Source: Alphaproteobacteria bacterium (lineage in GTDB: Bacteria; Pseudomonadota; Alphaproteobacteria; MED-G09). Taken from it: 10,028 nucleotides of DNA. The stretch is taken from assembly GCA_018658685.1 (NCBI GenBank), contig JABHUT010000069.1, positions 1 to 10,028 of the forward strand, given 5' to 3'. The notes beneath the pieces were generated by a model. It did not search any database, was not told where the DNA came from, and was given only the letters and a program-made list of their open reading frames with translations. This document shows, in pieces, positions 1 through 6,323 of this stretch. Made by a program: the position numbers and the translations under genes. Numbering within the stretch: the first letter of the stretch is position 1; every line of letters starts with the position of its first letter.

Positions 1-159
1 GGAACATCAGATGCAAGATTCATTAAAGATTATGGAAATGTTGTTGAGTTTGGGTTAATTGGCGCCACTATGCATAAAGTAGATGAATCCGCCTCTATTG
101 AGGATATTAAAAATCTTTCAGAAATTTATTATCAAACACTAAAAAAGTATTTTTATTAA
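1..159 (+). CDS. dapE: Succinyl-diaminopimelate desuccinylase, C-terminal end (partial)
   Basis: Only the last 52 codons are present; the 5' part lies left of the window. The frame is open from base 1 and ends at TAA 157-159. The visible peptide begins G-T-S-D-A-R-F-I and continues V-V-E-F-G and A-T-M-H-K-V-D-E. This matches the C-terminal segment of DapE, where the His of the A-T-x-H-K-V-[ND]-E motif (visible residue 25, bases 73-75) is a metal ligand in the M20 dinuclear zinc peptidase fold. DapE hydrolyses N-succinyl-LL-2,6-diaminopimelate to succinate and LL-diaminopimelate in the cytoplasmic lysine and peptidoglycan precursor pathway. It is convergent with truA and the two stop codons overlap, so neither gene has a terminator of its own here. 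Another M20 peptidase such as ArgE is possible, but the motif wording favours DapE. Confidence 0.9.
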   Translation, partial: GTSDARFIKDYGNVVEFGLIGATMHKVDESASIEDIKNLSEIYYQTLKKYFY

Positions 160-896
160 TAGTCAACTCTTGTTAGAAAAAGTCCTTCTGAGGGAGCCAC
201 AGGTCCGCAAAGTGTTCTGTCTTTTTTTTCAAGAATTTCTTTTATTTTTAGACTTTCCCACTTACCTTCACCAACTAACTTTAATGAACCTGCAATTGAT
301 CTAACTTGATTATGAAGAAAAGATTTAGCAGAAATGAAAATATTTATTTCTAACCCAGATTGCTCTATCTGAATTGAATCAATTGTTTTAATTGGAGATT
401 TTGACTGACAGTGTGTTGAACGAAAAGTTGTAAAATCATGATTACCTTCTATATATTTTGAAGCCTCAATCATTAATTTAATATCTAAAGACTTACCTAC
501 CCTCCAATACCTTCCTTTATCTAATGTTAATGGCGGCCTTCTATTAATGATATCATATCGATAATGTCTTTTTAATGCTGAAAATCTTGCATGAAAATCA
601 TTGCTAACCTCTTCAGCACTTATTACAGCTATAGGGTTAGGCTTAAGGTGATTGTTTAAAGCCTCCCTAATTTCATTACCACTAGTTTGTCTTTCCAAGT
701 CAAAATGAATAACTTGACCAAGGGCATGAACACCCGAGTCCGTTCGTCCAGCAGCATAGATTTTTACAGCCTCATTAGAAAAATTTTTAATTGCAGTCTT
801 CAAAAAATCTTGAACGCCACTGTTATCTTTTTGACTCTGCCAACCATTAAATGGAAGTCCGTCATACTCTATTATTAGCTTCCATCGAGATGACAT
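156..896 (-). CDS. truA: tRNA pseudouridine(38-40) synthase TruA
   Basis: The 246-residue product has the usual length for TruA. It isomerises uridines 38, 39 and 40 of the tRNA anticodon stem-loop to pseudouridine in the cytoplasm. Visible motifs are the N-terminal I-I-E-Y-D-G-x-x-F-x-G-W-Q (residues 8-20), the catalytic A-G-R-T-D-S-G-V-H-A with nucleophile Asp53, and F-H-A-R-F-S-A (about 101-107). Also present are the H-Y-R-Y segment and the C-terminal F-L-H-N-Q-V-R-S-I-A-G helix region. The ATG shares one base with the stop codon of fmt (TAATG), which suggests translational coupling to the upstream gene. At its 3' end it overlaps the dapE stop codon by 4 bases on the opposite strand. It is the last gene of the dnaX-recR-def-fmt-truA run. 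There is no internal stop and all key motifs are present. Confidence 0.97.
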   Translation of the reverse strand: MSSRWKLIIEYDGLPFNGWQSQKDNSGVQDFLKTAIKNFSNEAVKIYAAGRTDSGVHALGQVIHFDLERQTSGNEIREALNNHLKPNPIAVISAEEVSNDFHARFSALKRHYRYDIINRRPPLTLDKGRYWRVGKSLDIKLMIEASKYIEGNHDFTTFRSTHCQSKSPIKTIDSIQIEQSGLEINIFISAKSFLHNQVRSIAGSLKLVGEGKWESLKIKEILEKKDRTLCGPVAPSEGLFLTRVDY

Positions 897-1840
897 TAGT
901 TGATAATACAGCCAATATTAATTGGATTACCTCTCAGAAAATCATCTACGCTCATTTCTTTTCCACCCTCAGGTTGAACATCTAAAATCTTTAAAGAATT
1001 TTCTCCACATCCGATAATTAAGGAATCCAAAACCTCACCAGGTTTTCCACAAAGTGAATTCACTTCGGCATCTAAAATTTTTATTCTTTTATTTTCCTTA
1101 GATTCGAACCAAGTCCCTGGAAAAGGATTCAATGCCTTTATAGAAAAAAAAATTTCTTGAGAAGTTTTTGACCAATCTAATCTACTTTCATCTTTTAAAA
1201 TTTTAGATGCATATGTAATACCTATATTTTCTTGGGGAGTTTCAACGATTGATCCATTAACATATTCATCTATGGTATTAATCAATTCTGACGCGGCCTT
1301 GCGTGATAATTCATCATGAAGAAATTTAGCATTATATTTATAATTAATTGGTATCTCAAAATTATTAAGTACTGATCCAGTATCTAATCCTTCATCCATA
1401 AGCATAAAAGAAATACCTGTCTGCTTATCCCCAGCCATCATAGAACGTTGTATAGGCGCCGCTCCTCTCCACCTGGGTAAAATGGAAGCATGAATATTAA
1501 GGCATCCAAATTGTGGTATTTTTAAAACTTCCTTTGGTAAGATTATTCCATAAGCAGATACTACGATAATATCAGGCGAAAGCTCTTCTAAAGTATCAAT
1601 TATATTTTTTTCATTAAAATTTAAGGGTGTTAGAACAGTTATATTGTTTTCCAGAGCTAAGTTATGAATTGGAGAGTTATTTTTTTTCATACCTCTTCCT
1701 GATTTTCTGGGGGGTTGAGTATAAATTGCCTCTACACTATGCCGACTATTAATTAACTCTTGTAGTGGCTTTATTGAAAAAACAGGAGTTCCCCTAAAAA
1801 CTACCTTAAGAGACGAGCTGGAAATAGAATTCTTTATCAT
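896..1840 (-). CDS. fmt: Methionyl-tRNA formyltransferase
   Basis: This 314-residue enzyme transfers a formyl group from 10-formyltetrahydrofolate to Met-tRNAfMet, making the bacterial initiator tRNA. The N-terminal Rossmann-like formyltransferase domain carries F-R-G-T-P (residues 15-19), S-A-Y-G-I-I-L-P (about 95-102) and the core L-N-I-H-A-S-I-L-P-R-W-R-G-A-A-P-I-Q. The last holds catalytic Asn115 and His117; Asp153 lies in G-L-D-T-G. These correspond to E. coli Asn106, His108 and Asp144 with a constant offset of nine. The offset comes from a short Ser-rich N-terminal extension (residues 1-10) ahead of the usual L-K-V-V-F start. The C-terminal OB-like domain follows from about residue 205. 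The start codon overlaps the def stop as ATGA, so coupled translation of the formylation and deformylation genes is likely. It ends one base into the truA start codon. Confidence 0.97.
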   Translation of the reverse strand: MIKNSISSSSLKVVFRGTPVFSIKPLQELINSRHSVEAIYTQPPRKSGRGMKKNNSPIHNLALENNITVLTPLNFNEKNIIDTLEELSPDIIVVSAYGIILPKEVLKIPQFGCLNIHASILPRWRGAAPIQRSMMAGDKQTGISFMLMDEGLDTGSVLNNFEIPINYKYNAKFLHDELSRKAASELINTIDEYVNGSIVETPQENIGITYASKILKDESRLDWSKTSQEIFFSIKALNPFPGTWFESKENKRIKILDAEVNSLCGKPGEVLDSLIIGCGENSLKILDVQPEGGKEMSVDDFLRGNPINIGCIIN

Positions 1841-2358
1841 TTTTCACCAGGGTCTTGAGTACGACTCTTTATGGACTTTTTAATTGCCCTGTCCTTCTTT
1901 AGCCTTGATAAATAATCAACAAATACAATACCATTTAAATGATCCATTTCATGTTGAATAACAGTTGCCATCATTCCTGAATAACGAACATTATTCTCGG
2001 AACCGTTAACATCTAAAAAACGTACATTACATTCATCCGGCCTTTCGATCTCTTCCCAAACACCAGGGACAGATAAACACCCTTCTTCAAAAGTACTAAG
2101 ATTTTCTGCTGGATCCAATATTTCAGGATTAATAAAGATATGTGGATCTTTATTTTCTTCATCACGAGAAATATCTATTACTAACATTCTTTTAGGAATC
2201 CCAATCTGTATAGCAGCCAGCCCAATTCCAGGAGCGGCATACATAGTTTCGAGCATATCATCAAGTATGTTTAAAATTTCATCGTCAATATTATCAACTT
2301 CTTTAGATACAGTTTTTAATAAAGGATCTGGAACTGTTATAATTTCTCTAATTGCCAT
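1837..2358 (-). CDS. def: Peptide deformylase
   Basis: This 173-residue Fe(II)/Zn(II) metallohydrolase removes the formyl group from the N-terminal methionine of nascent proteins at the ribosome. All three family boxes are visible: G-I-G-L-A-A-I-Q (residues 44-51), E-G-C-L-S (92-96, metal ligand Cys94) and Q-H-E-M-D-H-L-N-G (135-143, ligands His136 and His140, catalytic Glu137). Box 1 has Ile rather than the common Pro before Gln, a variant I recall from alphaproteobacterial type 1 deformylases. The C-terminus is Lys/Arg-rich, which in E. coli deformylase helps ribosome binding; that role is only inferred here. The stop codon overlaps the fmt start by 4 bases (ATGA). The start ATG has only a weak upstream AAGAG at very short spacing. 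A 42-base gap separates it from recR, the largest gap in this run. Confidence 0.97.
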   Translation of the reverse strand: MAIREIITVPDPLLKTVSKEVDNIDDEILNILDDMLETMYAAPGIGLAAIQIGIPKRMLVIDISRDEENKDPHIFINPEILDPAENLSTFEEGCLSVPGVWEEIERPDECNVRFLDVNGSENNVRYSGMMATVIQHEMDHLNGIVFVDYLSRLKKDRAIKKSIKSRTQDPGEK

Positions 2359-2400
2359 TTCTCTTGATAAACCTACTATAAAAAGAGTTCAAGAAGGTTT

Positions 2401-2994
2401 TTAAAAAGGTTGTCGTGATTTTAAGGCTGTTTGAAGAGTTCCATCATCCATATAATCTAACTCCCCTCCGACTGGGACACCATGAGCTAAACGCGAAACC
2501 TTTACACTACAATCATTTAATTGATCAGTTATATAATAGGCCGTTGTCTGTCCATCAATAGTAGCATTCATTGCAAGAACGACTTCATTAACGTCAGAGT
2601 TTTTAGCTCTTTCAATTAAACTATTAATACCTAAATCTTCGGGACCGATTCCATCAATTGCCGATAAAGTTCCACCTAGAACATGATACATACCATTATG
2701 CACTGATGCTCTCTCCAGAGCCCATAAATCTGCTATTTCCTCAACCACAACAATAACTGAAACATCCCTTCTTTTATCACTGCAAACCGAACAAACTTCC
2801 TCAGTATCCAAATTCCCACAGACTATACAATTTACAATTGAGTTCGCAGTAGTAATTAGAGATTCTGCAAGAGGTTTCATTAATGATTCGGGCTTTTTTA
2901 AAAAATTTAGAGCCATTCTTCTTGCAGATCTTGGGCCAACACCTGGAAGGCGAGCAAGCAATGATATTAAGTTATCAATCTCAGAATTATTCAT
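2401..2994 (-). CDS. recR: Recombination mediator protein RecR
   Basis: The 197-residue product matches the family length. RecR works with RecO (and RecF) to load RecA on single-stranded DNA at gaps. The helix-hairpin-helix region L-A-R-L-P-G-V-G-P-R-S-A-R-R-M-A lies at residues 13-28. A C4 zinc finger follows with Cys56, Cys59, Cys68 and Cys71. The Toprim domain starts near residue 78 with V-I-V-V-V-E-E (acidic Glu85/86) and runs to about 172. The C-terminal segment contains V-S-R-L-A-H-G-V-P-V-G-G-E-L-D-Y, which is highly typical of RecR. It begins two bases after the dnaX stop codon. The small nucleoid protein gene ybaB/ebfC, often found between dnaX and recR, is absent here. Nothing looks broken. 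Confidence 0.97.
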   Translation of the reverse strand: MNNSEIDNLISLLARLPGVGPRSARRMALNFLKKPESLMKPLAESLITTANSIVNCIVCGNLDTEEVCSVCSDKRRDVSVIVVVEEIADLWALERASVHNGMYHVLGGTLSAIDGIGPEDLGINSLIERAKNSDVNEVVLAMNATIDGQTTAYYITDQLNDCSVKVSRLAHGVPVGGELDYMDDGTLQTALKSRQPF

Positions 2995-2996
2995 TA

Positions 2997-4796
2997 TTAT
3001 TCCTCTTTAGAGTTTTCATTTTCTACTATCGAAAGCTTTGGTATTTCTTCGATCAGCTTGATAGATGTGTTTTTAAATTCCTCAACTGTTGCTTTATATA
3101 TTGGGTGTTTTTCAATATTACTTCTAATCAATAAATCAGATTCTTCTCTTTCTTGGTTAATTGTTTTTTCACCTTGGGACGAAGATACTAAAACTATCCA
3201 TTTTTTTTCAGTCCATTCAAAAAGTTTTTTTGAAAGATCAGAAGCAATTGACTCTGATCCTTTTAGAATATTAATTTCGATTTTCTCTTTCGCAAAAGAA
3301 ACAAGACTGACATTATTTTCCAATTCATACTGCATCCTAACATCCTTATGTATTCTTGCTAGTTGAATGATCTCGTGAAAATCTTCGGGGCTTCTTTTTG
3401 TTAAAACCTCTTCAATTAAGCTTTCATCTGGTTCTTTTTTTTCTGAAGAACCTGATATCATACTTACTGAAGACTTTGACTTTGATTTAAGGGTTTTTTT
3501 TTCAGTCGGTGAAATATCTTTGCTTTCAATTTTTTTTATAATTTCATCTGGAGTAGGTAGATCTGATATATAGCACATTCTGATAACAGCCATTTCCAGT
3601 GCCGAAAGAGGTTTTGAAAAATTCTTAATTTCATTTGCAGCTTTTAATATCATTTGCCAATACCTAGATAAACTTTTGACACTTTCATCTTCGATAATAC
3701 TTTTAAGTCTAACTATATTCTCTGGGCCAAGCGATAAGTTGTCTTCATTTTCTTGAGTAACTTTATGGCGAGTCATTTCATGAACTAAGTCTCCGAGAGC
3801 TTCTATTAAATTTGATGGATCAACACCAATATCAACTTGATCTCTAATTTCCCCTAATGCAGCCTCTACATCGCCACTTGAAATATATTCAAATAAATCA
3901 ATTATTCTTCCTTGGTCTGATAACCCAAGCATTTTACGAATCAAATCCTCTGATAAAGCTTCATCATTTTCAGATAAAGCAATTGCTTGATCAAGAAGTG
4001 AAAGGCTATCTCGAGCTGATCCTCCAGAGGCTCGAGATATTAATCCAATAACTGAGTCATCAATTTTAACATTTTCTTTAGAACAAACTTTAAGAAGAAG
4101 GGATCTAACCAAATCATTATCAAACCTTCTTAAGTCAAATCTTTGGCACCTAGAAAGTATTGTTAAAGGAACCTTTTGTACCTCTGTTGTCGCAAAAATA
4201 AATTTTACATGCGAGGGTGGTTCCTCAAGTGTTTTCAATAGTCCATTAAAAGCAGCTTTTGATAACATATGAATTTCGTCAATAATATATATTTTAAAGC
4301 GAGCTGAGGATGGTGAATAATTAATTGAGTCAATAATTTCTCTTATGTCTGCTATTCCAGTCCGTGACGCTGCATCCATTTCGATTACATCAATGTGTCT
4401 TGACTCCATGATCTCAAGGCAATGATATCCAGTTTCTGACATCTCAATATTGGGCTTATCTATTAAATCAGTCTTATAATTTAATGCACGCGCGAGTAAA
4501 CGAGCAGTTGTTGTTTTGCCTATTCCTCTTACTCCAGTCAACATATAGGCATGGGCAATTCTATCAATCTTAAATGCATTTTTTAATGTCTGAACCATAA
4601 CATCCTGACCCATAAGATCGTCAAAGTTTTGTGGTCGATATTTACGGGCTAAAACTTTATAGCTTTTTTCTGAGATAGGTGTATTTGTGCTCTGAGATGA
4701 AGAAGATAAAAAATCATTTTGATTTTCATCAGGCATGGTTGGGGTGTCATCGTTATTCGAATCTACAGGTTGCTCTGACTTATCTAAAGTATCCAA
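2997..4796 (-). CDS. dnaX: DNA polymerase III subunit gamma/tau
   Basis: The 599-residue product is the clamp-loader AAA+ ATPase that loads the sliding clamp and, as tau, bridges polymerase cores and helicase. A disordered Asp/Ser/Asn-rich tail (residues 1-44) precedes Y-K-V-L-A-R-K-Y-R-P. Walker A is G-V-R-G-I-G-K-T-T (88-96), Walker B I-I-D-E-I-H (171-176) and the S-R-C motif is at 215-217. The D-A-A-S-R-T-G segment is at 141-147. The zinc-finger cysteines usual before that segment are missing (only Cys126 remains), as I recall for alphaproteobacterial DnaX. A Lys/Ser-rich linker (about 420-460) carries A8/A9 tracts that could give a gamma-like short form. A tau-like C-terminal domain follows. 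The start is TTG, chosen for the AAGAGGA four bases upstream. The first ATG, codon 21, has no ribosome site. It is divergent from nudC and two bases ahead of recR. Confidence 0.96.
   Translation of the reverse strand: MDTLDKSEQPVDSNNDDTPTMPDENQNDFLSSSSQSTNTPISEKSYKVLARKYRPQNFDDLMGQDVMVQTLKNAFKIDRIAHAYMLTGVRGIGKTTTARLLARALNYKTDLIDKPNIEMSETGYHCLEIMESRHIDVIEMDAASRTGIADIREIIDSINYSPSSARFKIYIIDEIHMLSKAAFNGLLKTLEEPPSHVKFIFATTEVQKVPLTILSRCQRFDLRRFDNDLVRSLLLKVCSKENVKIDDSVIGLISRASGGSARDSLSLLDQAIALSENDEALSEDLIRKMLGLSDQGRIIDLFEYISSGDVEAALGEIRDQVDIGVDPSNLIEALGDLVHEMTRHKVTQENEDNLSLGPENIVRLKSIIEDESVKSLSRYWQMILKAANEIKNFSKPLSALEMAVIRMCYISDLPTPDEIIKKIESKDISPTEKKTLKSKSKSSVSMISGSSEKKEPDESLIEEVLTKRSPEDFHEIIQLARIHKDVRMQYELENNVSLVSFAKEKIEINILKGSESIASDLSKKLFEWTEKKWIVLVSSSQGEKTINQEREESDLLIRSNIEKHPIYKATVEEFKNTSIKLIEEIPKLSIVENENSKEE
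3494..3502 (-). promoter_or_regulatory. A9 slippery tract in dnaX, possible gamma-form frameshift site
   Basis: On the coding (minus) strand nine A residues cover codons 432-435 (GAA AAA AAA ACC, Glu-Lys-Lys-Thr). The phase contains A AAA AAA, the form needed for -1 tandem slippage. A -1 shift, or one extra A added by RNA polymerase, reads AAC CCT TAA and so stops after two codons, giving 436 residues. E. coli gamma is 431 residues and is made by -1 slippage at A AAA AAG. Thermus dnaX uses an A9 tract by transcriptional slippage. No upstream Shine-Dalgarno-like stimulator or strong downstream hairpin is visible, so transcriptional slippage would be the likelier route. Function is inferred. 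Confidence 0.4.
3530..3537 (-). promoter_or_regulatory. A8 slippery tract in dnaX, second possible frameshift site
   Basis: On the coding strand eight A residues cover codons 420-423 (ATA AAA AAA ATT). The phase again contains A AAA AAA. A -1 shift reads AAT TGA, so the product would end after one codon at 423 residues. It sits 36 codon-strand bases before the A9 tract and a third A8 tract (3435-3442, codons 452-455) follows. A8 tracts also occur elsewhere in this AT-rich window, for example in truA and fmt, so this one alone is weak evidence. Confidence 0.3.
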
Positions 4797-4800
4797 AATA

Positions 4801-4807
4801 TCCTCTT
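4801..4807 (-). promoter_or_regulatory. Ribosome binding site deciding the TTG start of dnaX
   Basis: On the minus strand the sequence reads AAGAGGA, then TATT, then TTG. The purine-rich site matches the anti-Shine-Dalgarno partner well, though its spacing is slightly short. The next in-frame start, ATG at codon 21, has no purine-rich site before it. This favours TTG as the true start. Confidence 0.55.
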
Positions 4808-4902
4808 AAATTACTTATATACGAATCTTTATTAATTCTAAACTCTTATAGAAAAAACCAATAGCCTATTAGACTAATAAAGTTTAGTAGAATAGAATAC
4901 TG

Positions 4903-4908
4903 AAGGAG
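4903..4908 (+). promoter_or_regulatory. Strong ribosome binding site of nudC
   Basis: AAGGAG lies six bases before the ATG at 4915, which is near-ideal spacing and fixes the nudC start. Confidence 0.8.
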
Positions 4909-4914
4909 TTTTTA

Positions 4915-5868
4915 ATGAAGGTCTACCCAAATATATTTAGTAATAATCCATTAGATCGAGTTTCTTATTTAAGATCAGATCCTGAATGGATAAATAAAAT
5001 GATTATTGATAACAAATCAATGTTCGTACCTTTTTTTAAGGGTCAACCATTTGTATCAACAATTTCCGGCCTTACATCTAAACACGCTATAGATAATCAA
5101 CCTAGCCCAGCATGGTTCCCTTATAGTTTCTTCGAAAAAGAAATTATAGAAAATTCTACAATTATTTTCTTGGGTTTATTAGATGATATTGCTTTTTTTG
5201 CTATAGACTTATCAAAAATTAATGACCCTGAAAGTCAAGTAAACCTTAAAGATATGGGAAATTTTGAAGATTTAATGGCACTCTCATCACAACCAATTGA
5301 ATCTGGTGAGCTTGCAATGCTAGGTCAAGCAAAGGCTGTTTTCGAATGGCATAATAGTCACACATACTGCTCAAGATGTGGTGAAAAGAGTATTATGGTT
5401 GAAGGTGGATATAAGAGAGTTTGTAACCACTGCAAAGCTGAGCACTTTCCTAGAACTGACCCAGTTGTCATAATGTTAGCAACATATAATGACAATGCAT
5501 TTCTTGGAAGACAAAAAAGATTTCCTCCTGGAATGTATTCCGCATTAGCTGGCTTTATAGAGCCAGGTGAATCTATTGAAGAAGCAGTGGCAAGAGAGCT
5601 TAATGAAGAAGCAGGTATAATAATTAATAATGCTACCTATCACTCAAGTCAGCCTTGGGCATTTCCGAATTCACTAATGATTGGATGTATTGCTGAATCA
5701 ACCTCAGAAAAATTTAAATTAGATGAAATAGAAATTGATGAAGGTGGATGGTTTACAAGAAAAGAATTGGAAGACGCTATTAATGGAAGTGAAAGTTCAA
5801 AATTTTTTGTACCCCCCAAAATGGCTATAGCTCACCACCTCATAAAAGCTTTTGTAGAAAATAAATAA
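4915..5868 (+). CDS. nudC: NAD(+)/NADH pyrophosphatase, Nudix family (NudC)
   Basis: This 317-residue enzyme hydrolyses NADH/NAD+ to NMN(H) and AMP and, as known for E. coli NudC, removes NAD caps from RNA 5' ends. The N-terminal domain (about 1-140) is poorly conserved. A four-cysteine zinc ribbon follows (Cys152, Cys155, Cys170, Cys173), then F-P-R-T-D-P-V-V-I-M. The Nudix box is residues 213-235, with G-F-I-E-P-G-E at its start and R-E-L-N-E-E-A-G-I at its end; all catalytic Glu positions are present. Downstream S-Q-P-W-A-F-P-N-S-L-M (residues 245-255) is the NADH-specific signature of this subfamily, which separates it from other Nudix hydrolases. The start is fixed by AAGGAG six bases upstream. 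It is divergent from dnaX and followed after 5 bases by a small membrane protein gene, probably co-transcribed. Confidence 0.96.
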   Translation: MKVYPNIFSNNPLDRVSYLRSDPEWINKMIIDNKSMFVPFFKGQPFVSTISGLTSKHAIDNQPSPAWFPYSFFEKEIIENSTIIFLGLLDDIAFFAIDLSKINDPESQVNLKDMGNFEDLMALSSQPIESGELAMLGQAKAVFEWHNSHTYCSRCGEKSIMVEGGYKRVCNHCKAEHFPRTDPVVIMLATYNDNAFLGRQKRFPPGMYSALAGFIEPGESIEEAVARELNEEAGIIINNATYHSSQPWAFPNSLMIGCIAESTSEKFKLDEIEIDEGGWFTRKELEDAINGSESSKFFVPPKMAIAHHLIKAFVENK

Positions 5869-5873
5869 ATTTA

Positions 5874-6323
5874 ATGGAATACAAACTTCTTCTAATACTG
5901 TTTGTAATTATGGTTGGAACACTAGGTCCAATTCAGACTGGAGTTAATGCAACTCTTTCAAGCTACTTAACTCATCCATCTCAAGCAGCTTTCATTAGTT
6001 TTCTTGGAGGAGTGATAATCTATTCGATAATTCTATTTTTTTTGAAACCCACTTTGCCTAGCCTAGATGAGCTTAAAAAGATTCCTCTTTGGGCCTTTAC
6101 CGGAGGCCTTATGGGGGCATGTATAGTTTTTGGCGCGATTATAATTGCTCCAAAAATAGGCGCGGCTACTTATGTAAGCACGTTTATTACGGGTACAATT
6201 ATTATGTCACTGTTACTTGACCATTTTGGGTTAATGGCTTTCCAAACAAAGCCTATCGATTTATGGACTATTTTTGGGGCATCTCTGGTTATTACAGGAA
6301 TGATGATTGTAAACTTTAGATAG
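5874..6323 (+). CDS. YdcZ-type (DUF606) small membrane protein, DMT superfamily
   Basis: The 149-residue hydrophobic protein has about five predicted membrane segments (roughly residues 4-22, 36-57, 72-91, 96-116 and 130-147). The pattern G-P-I-Q-T-G-V-N-A-x-L near residue 18, F-x-G-G-V-I-I-Y in the second segment, and W-A-F-T-G-G-L-x-G-A-x-x-V-F in the third fits the YdcZ/DUF606 family. These are inner-membrane proteins related to drug/metabolite transporters; as single five-helix units they probably dimerise. The substrate is unknown. It starts 5 bases after the nudC stop with no clear ribosome site, so translation is likely coupled to nudC. Its TAG stop abuts the stop of the oppositely oriented amidohydrolase with no bases between (TAGCTA). 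Topology was judged by eye. Confidence 0.85.
   Translation: MEYKLLLILFVIMVGTLGPIQTGVNATLSSYLTHPSQAAFISFLGGVIIYSIILFFLKPTLPSLDELKKIPLWAFTGGLMGACIVFGAIIIAPKIGAATYVSTFITGTIIMSLLLDHFGLMAFQTKPIDLWTIFGASLVITGMMIVNFR

Larger units (their letters stand above)
4797..4914. promoter_or_regulatory. Divergent dnaX/nudC intergenic promoter region
   Basis: This 118-base AT-rich stretch is the only place in the window where two genes diverge, so it must hold the promoters for both. For nudC, two overlapping TAGAAT hexamers (4888-4893 and 4893-4898), each one mismatch from TATAAT, are candidate -10 boxes. No convincing -35 box is seen. For dnaX on the minus strand, the TATATA/ATATAA stretch around 4815-4822 is a candidate -10 element. 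No clear operator dyad or riboswitch-like structure was seen. Exact promoter positions are guesses. Confidence 0.45.

Noticed and set aside
687..878. 63-codon open frame on the plus strand inside truA
   Set aside because: It lies wholly antisense to a well-supported truA, has no ribosome site and shows no recognisable domain.
2359..2400. Gap between def and recR as a terminator or regulatory hairpin
   Set aside because: Only a 5-base dyad (CTTGA/TCAAG) with a long loop is seen, which is no better than chance in AT-rich DNA.
3058..3366. 102-codon plus-strand open frame opposite dnaX
   Set aside because: It is a by-product of the AT-rich C-terminal dnaX coding sequence, hydrophobic by composition, without a start signal or homology that I recognise.
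4386..4450. Missing zinc cysteines in DnaX as a sign of damage
   Set aside because: As I recall, alphaproteobacterial DnaX proteins generally lack these cysteines; ATPase motifs and the rest of the frame are intact.
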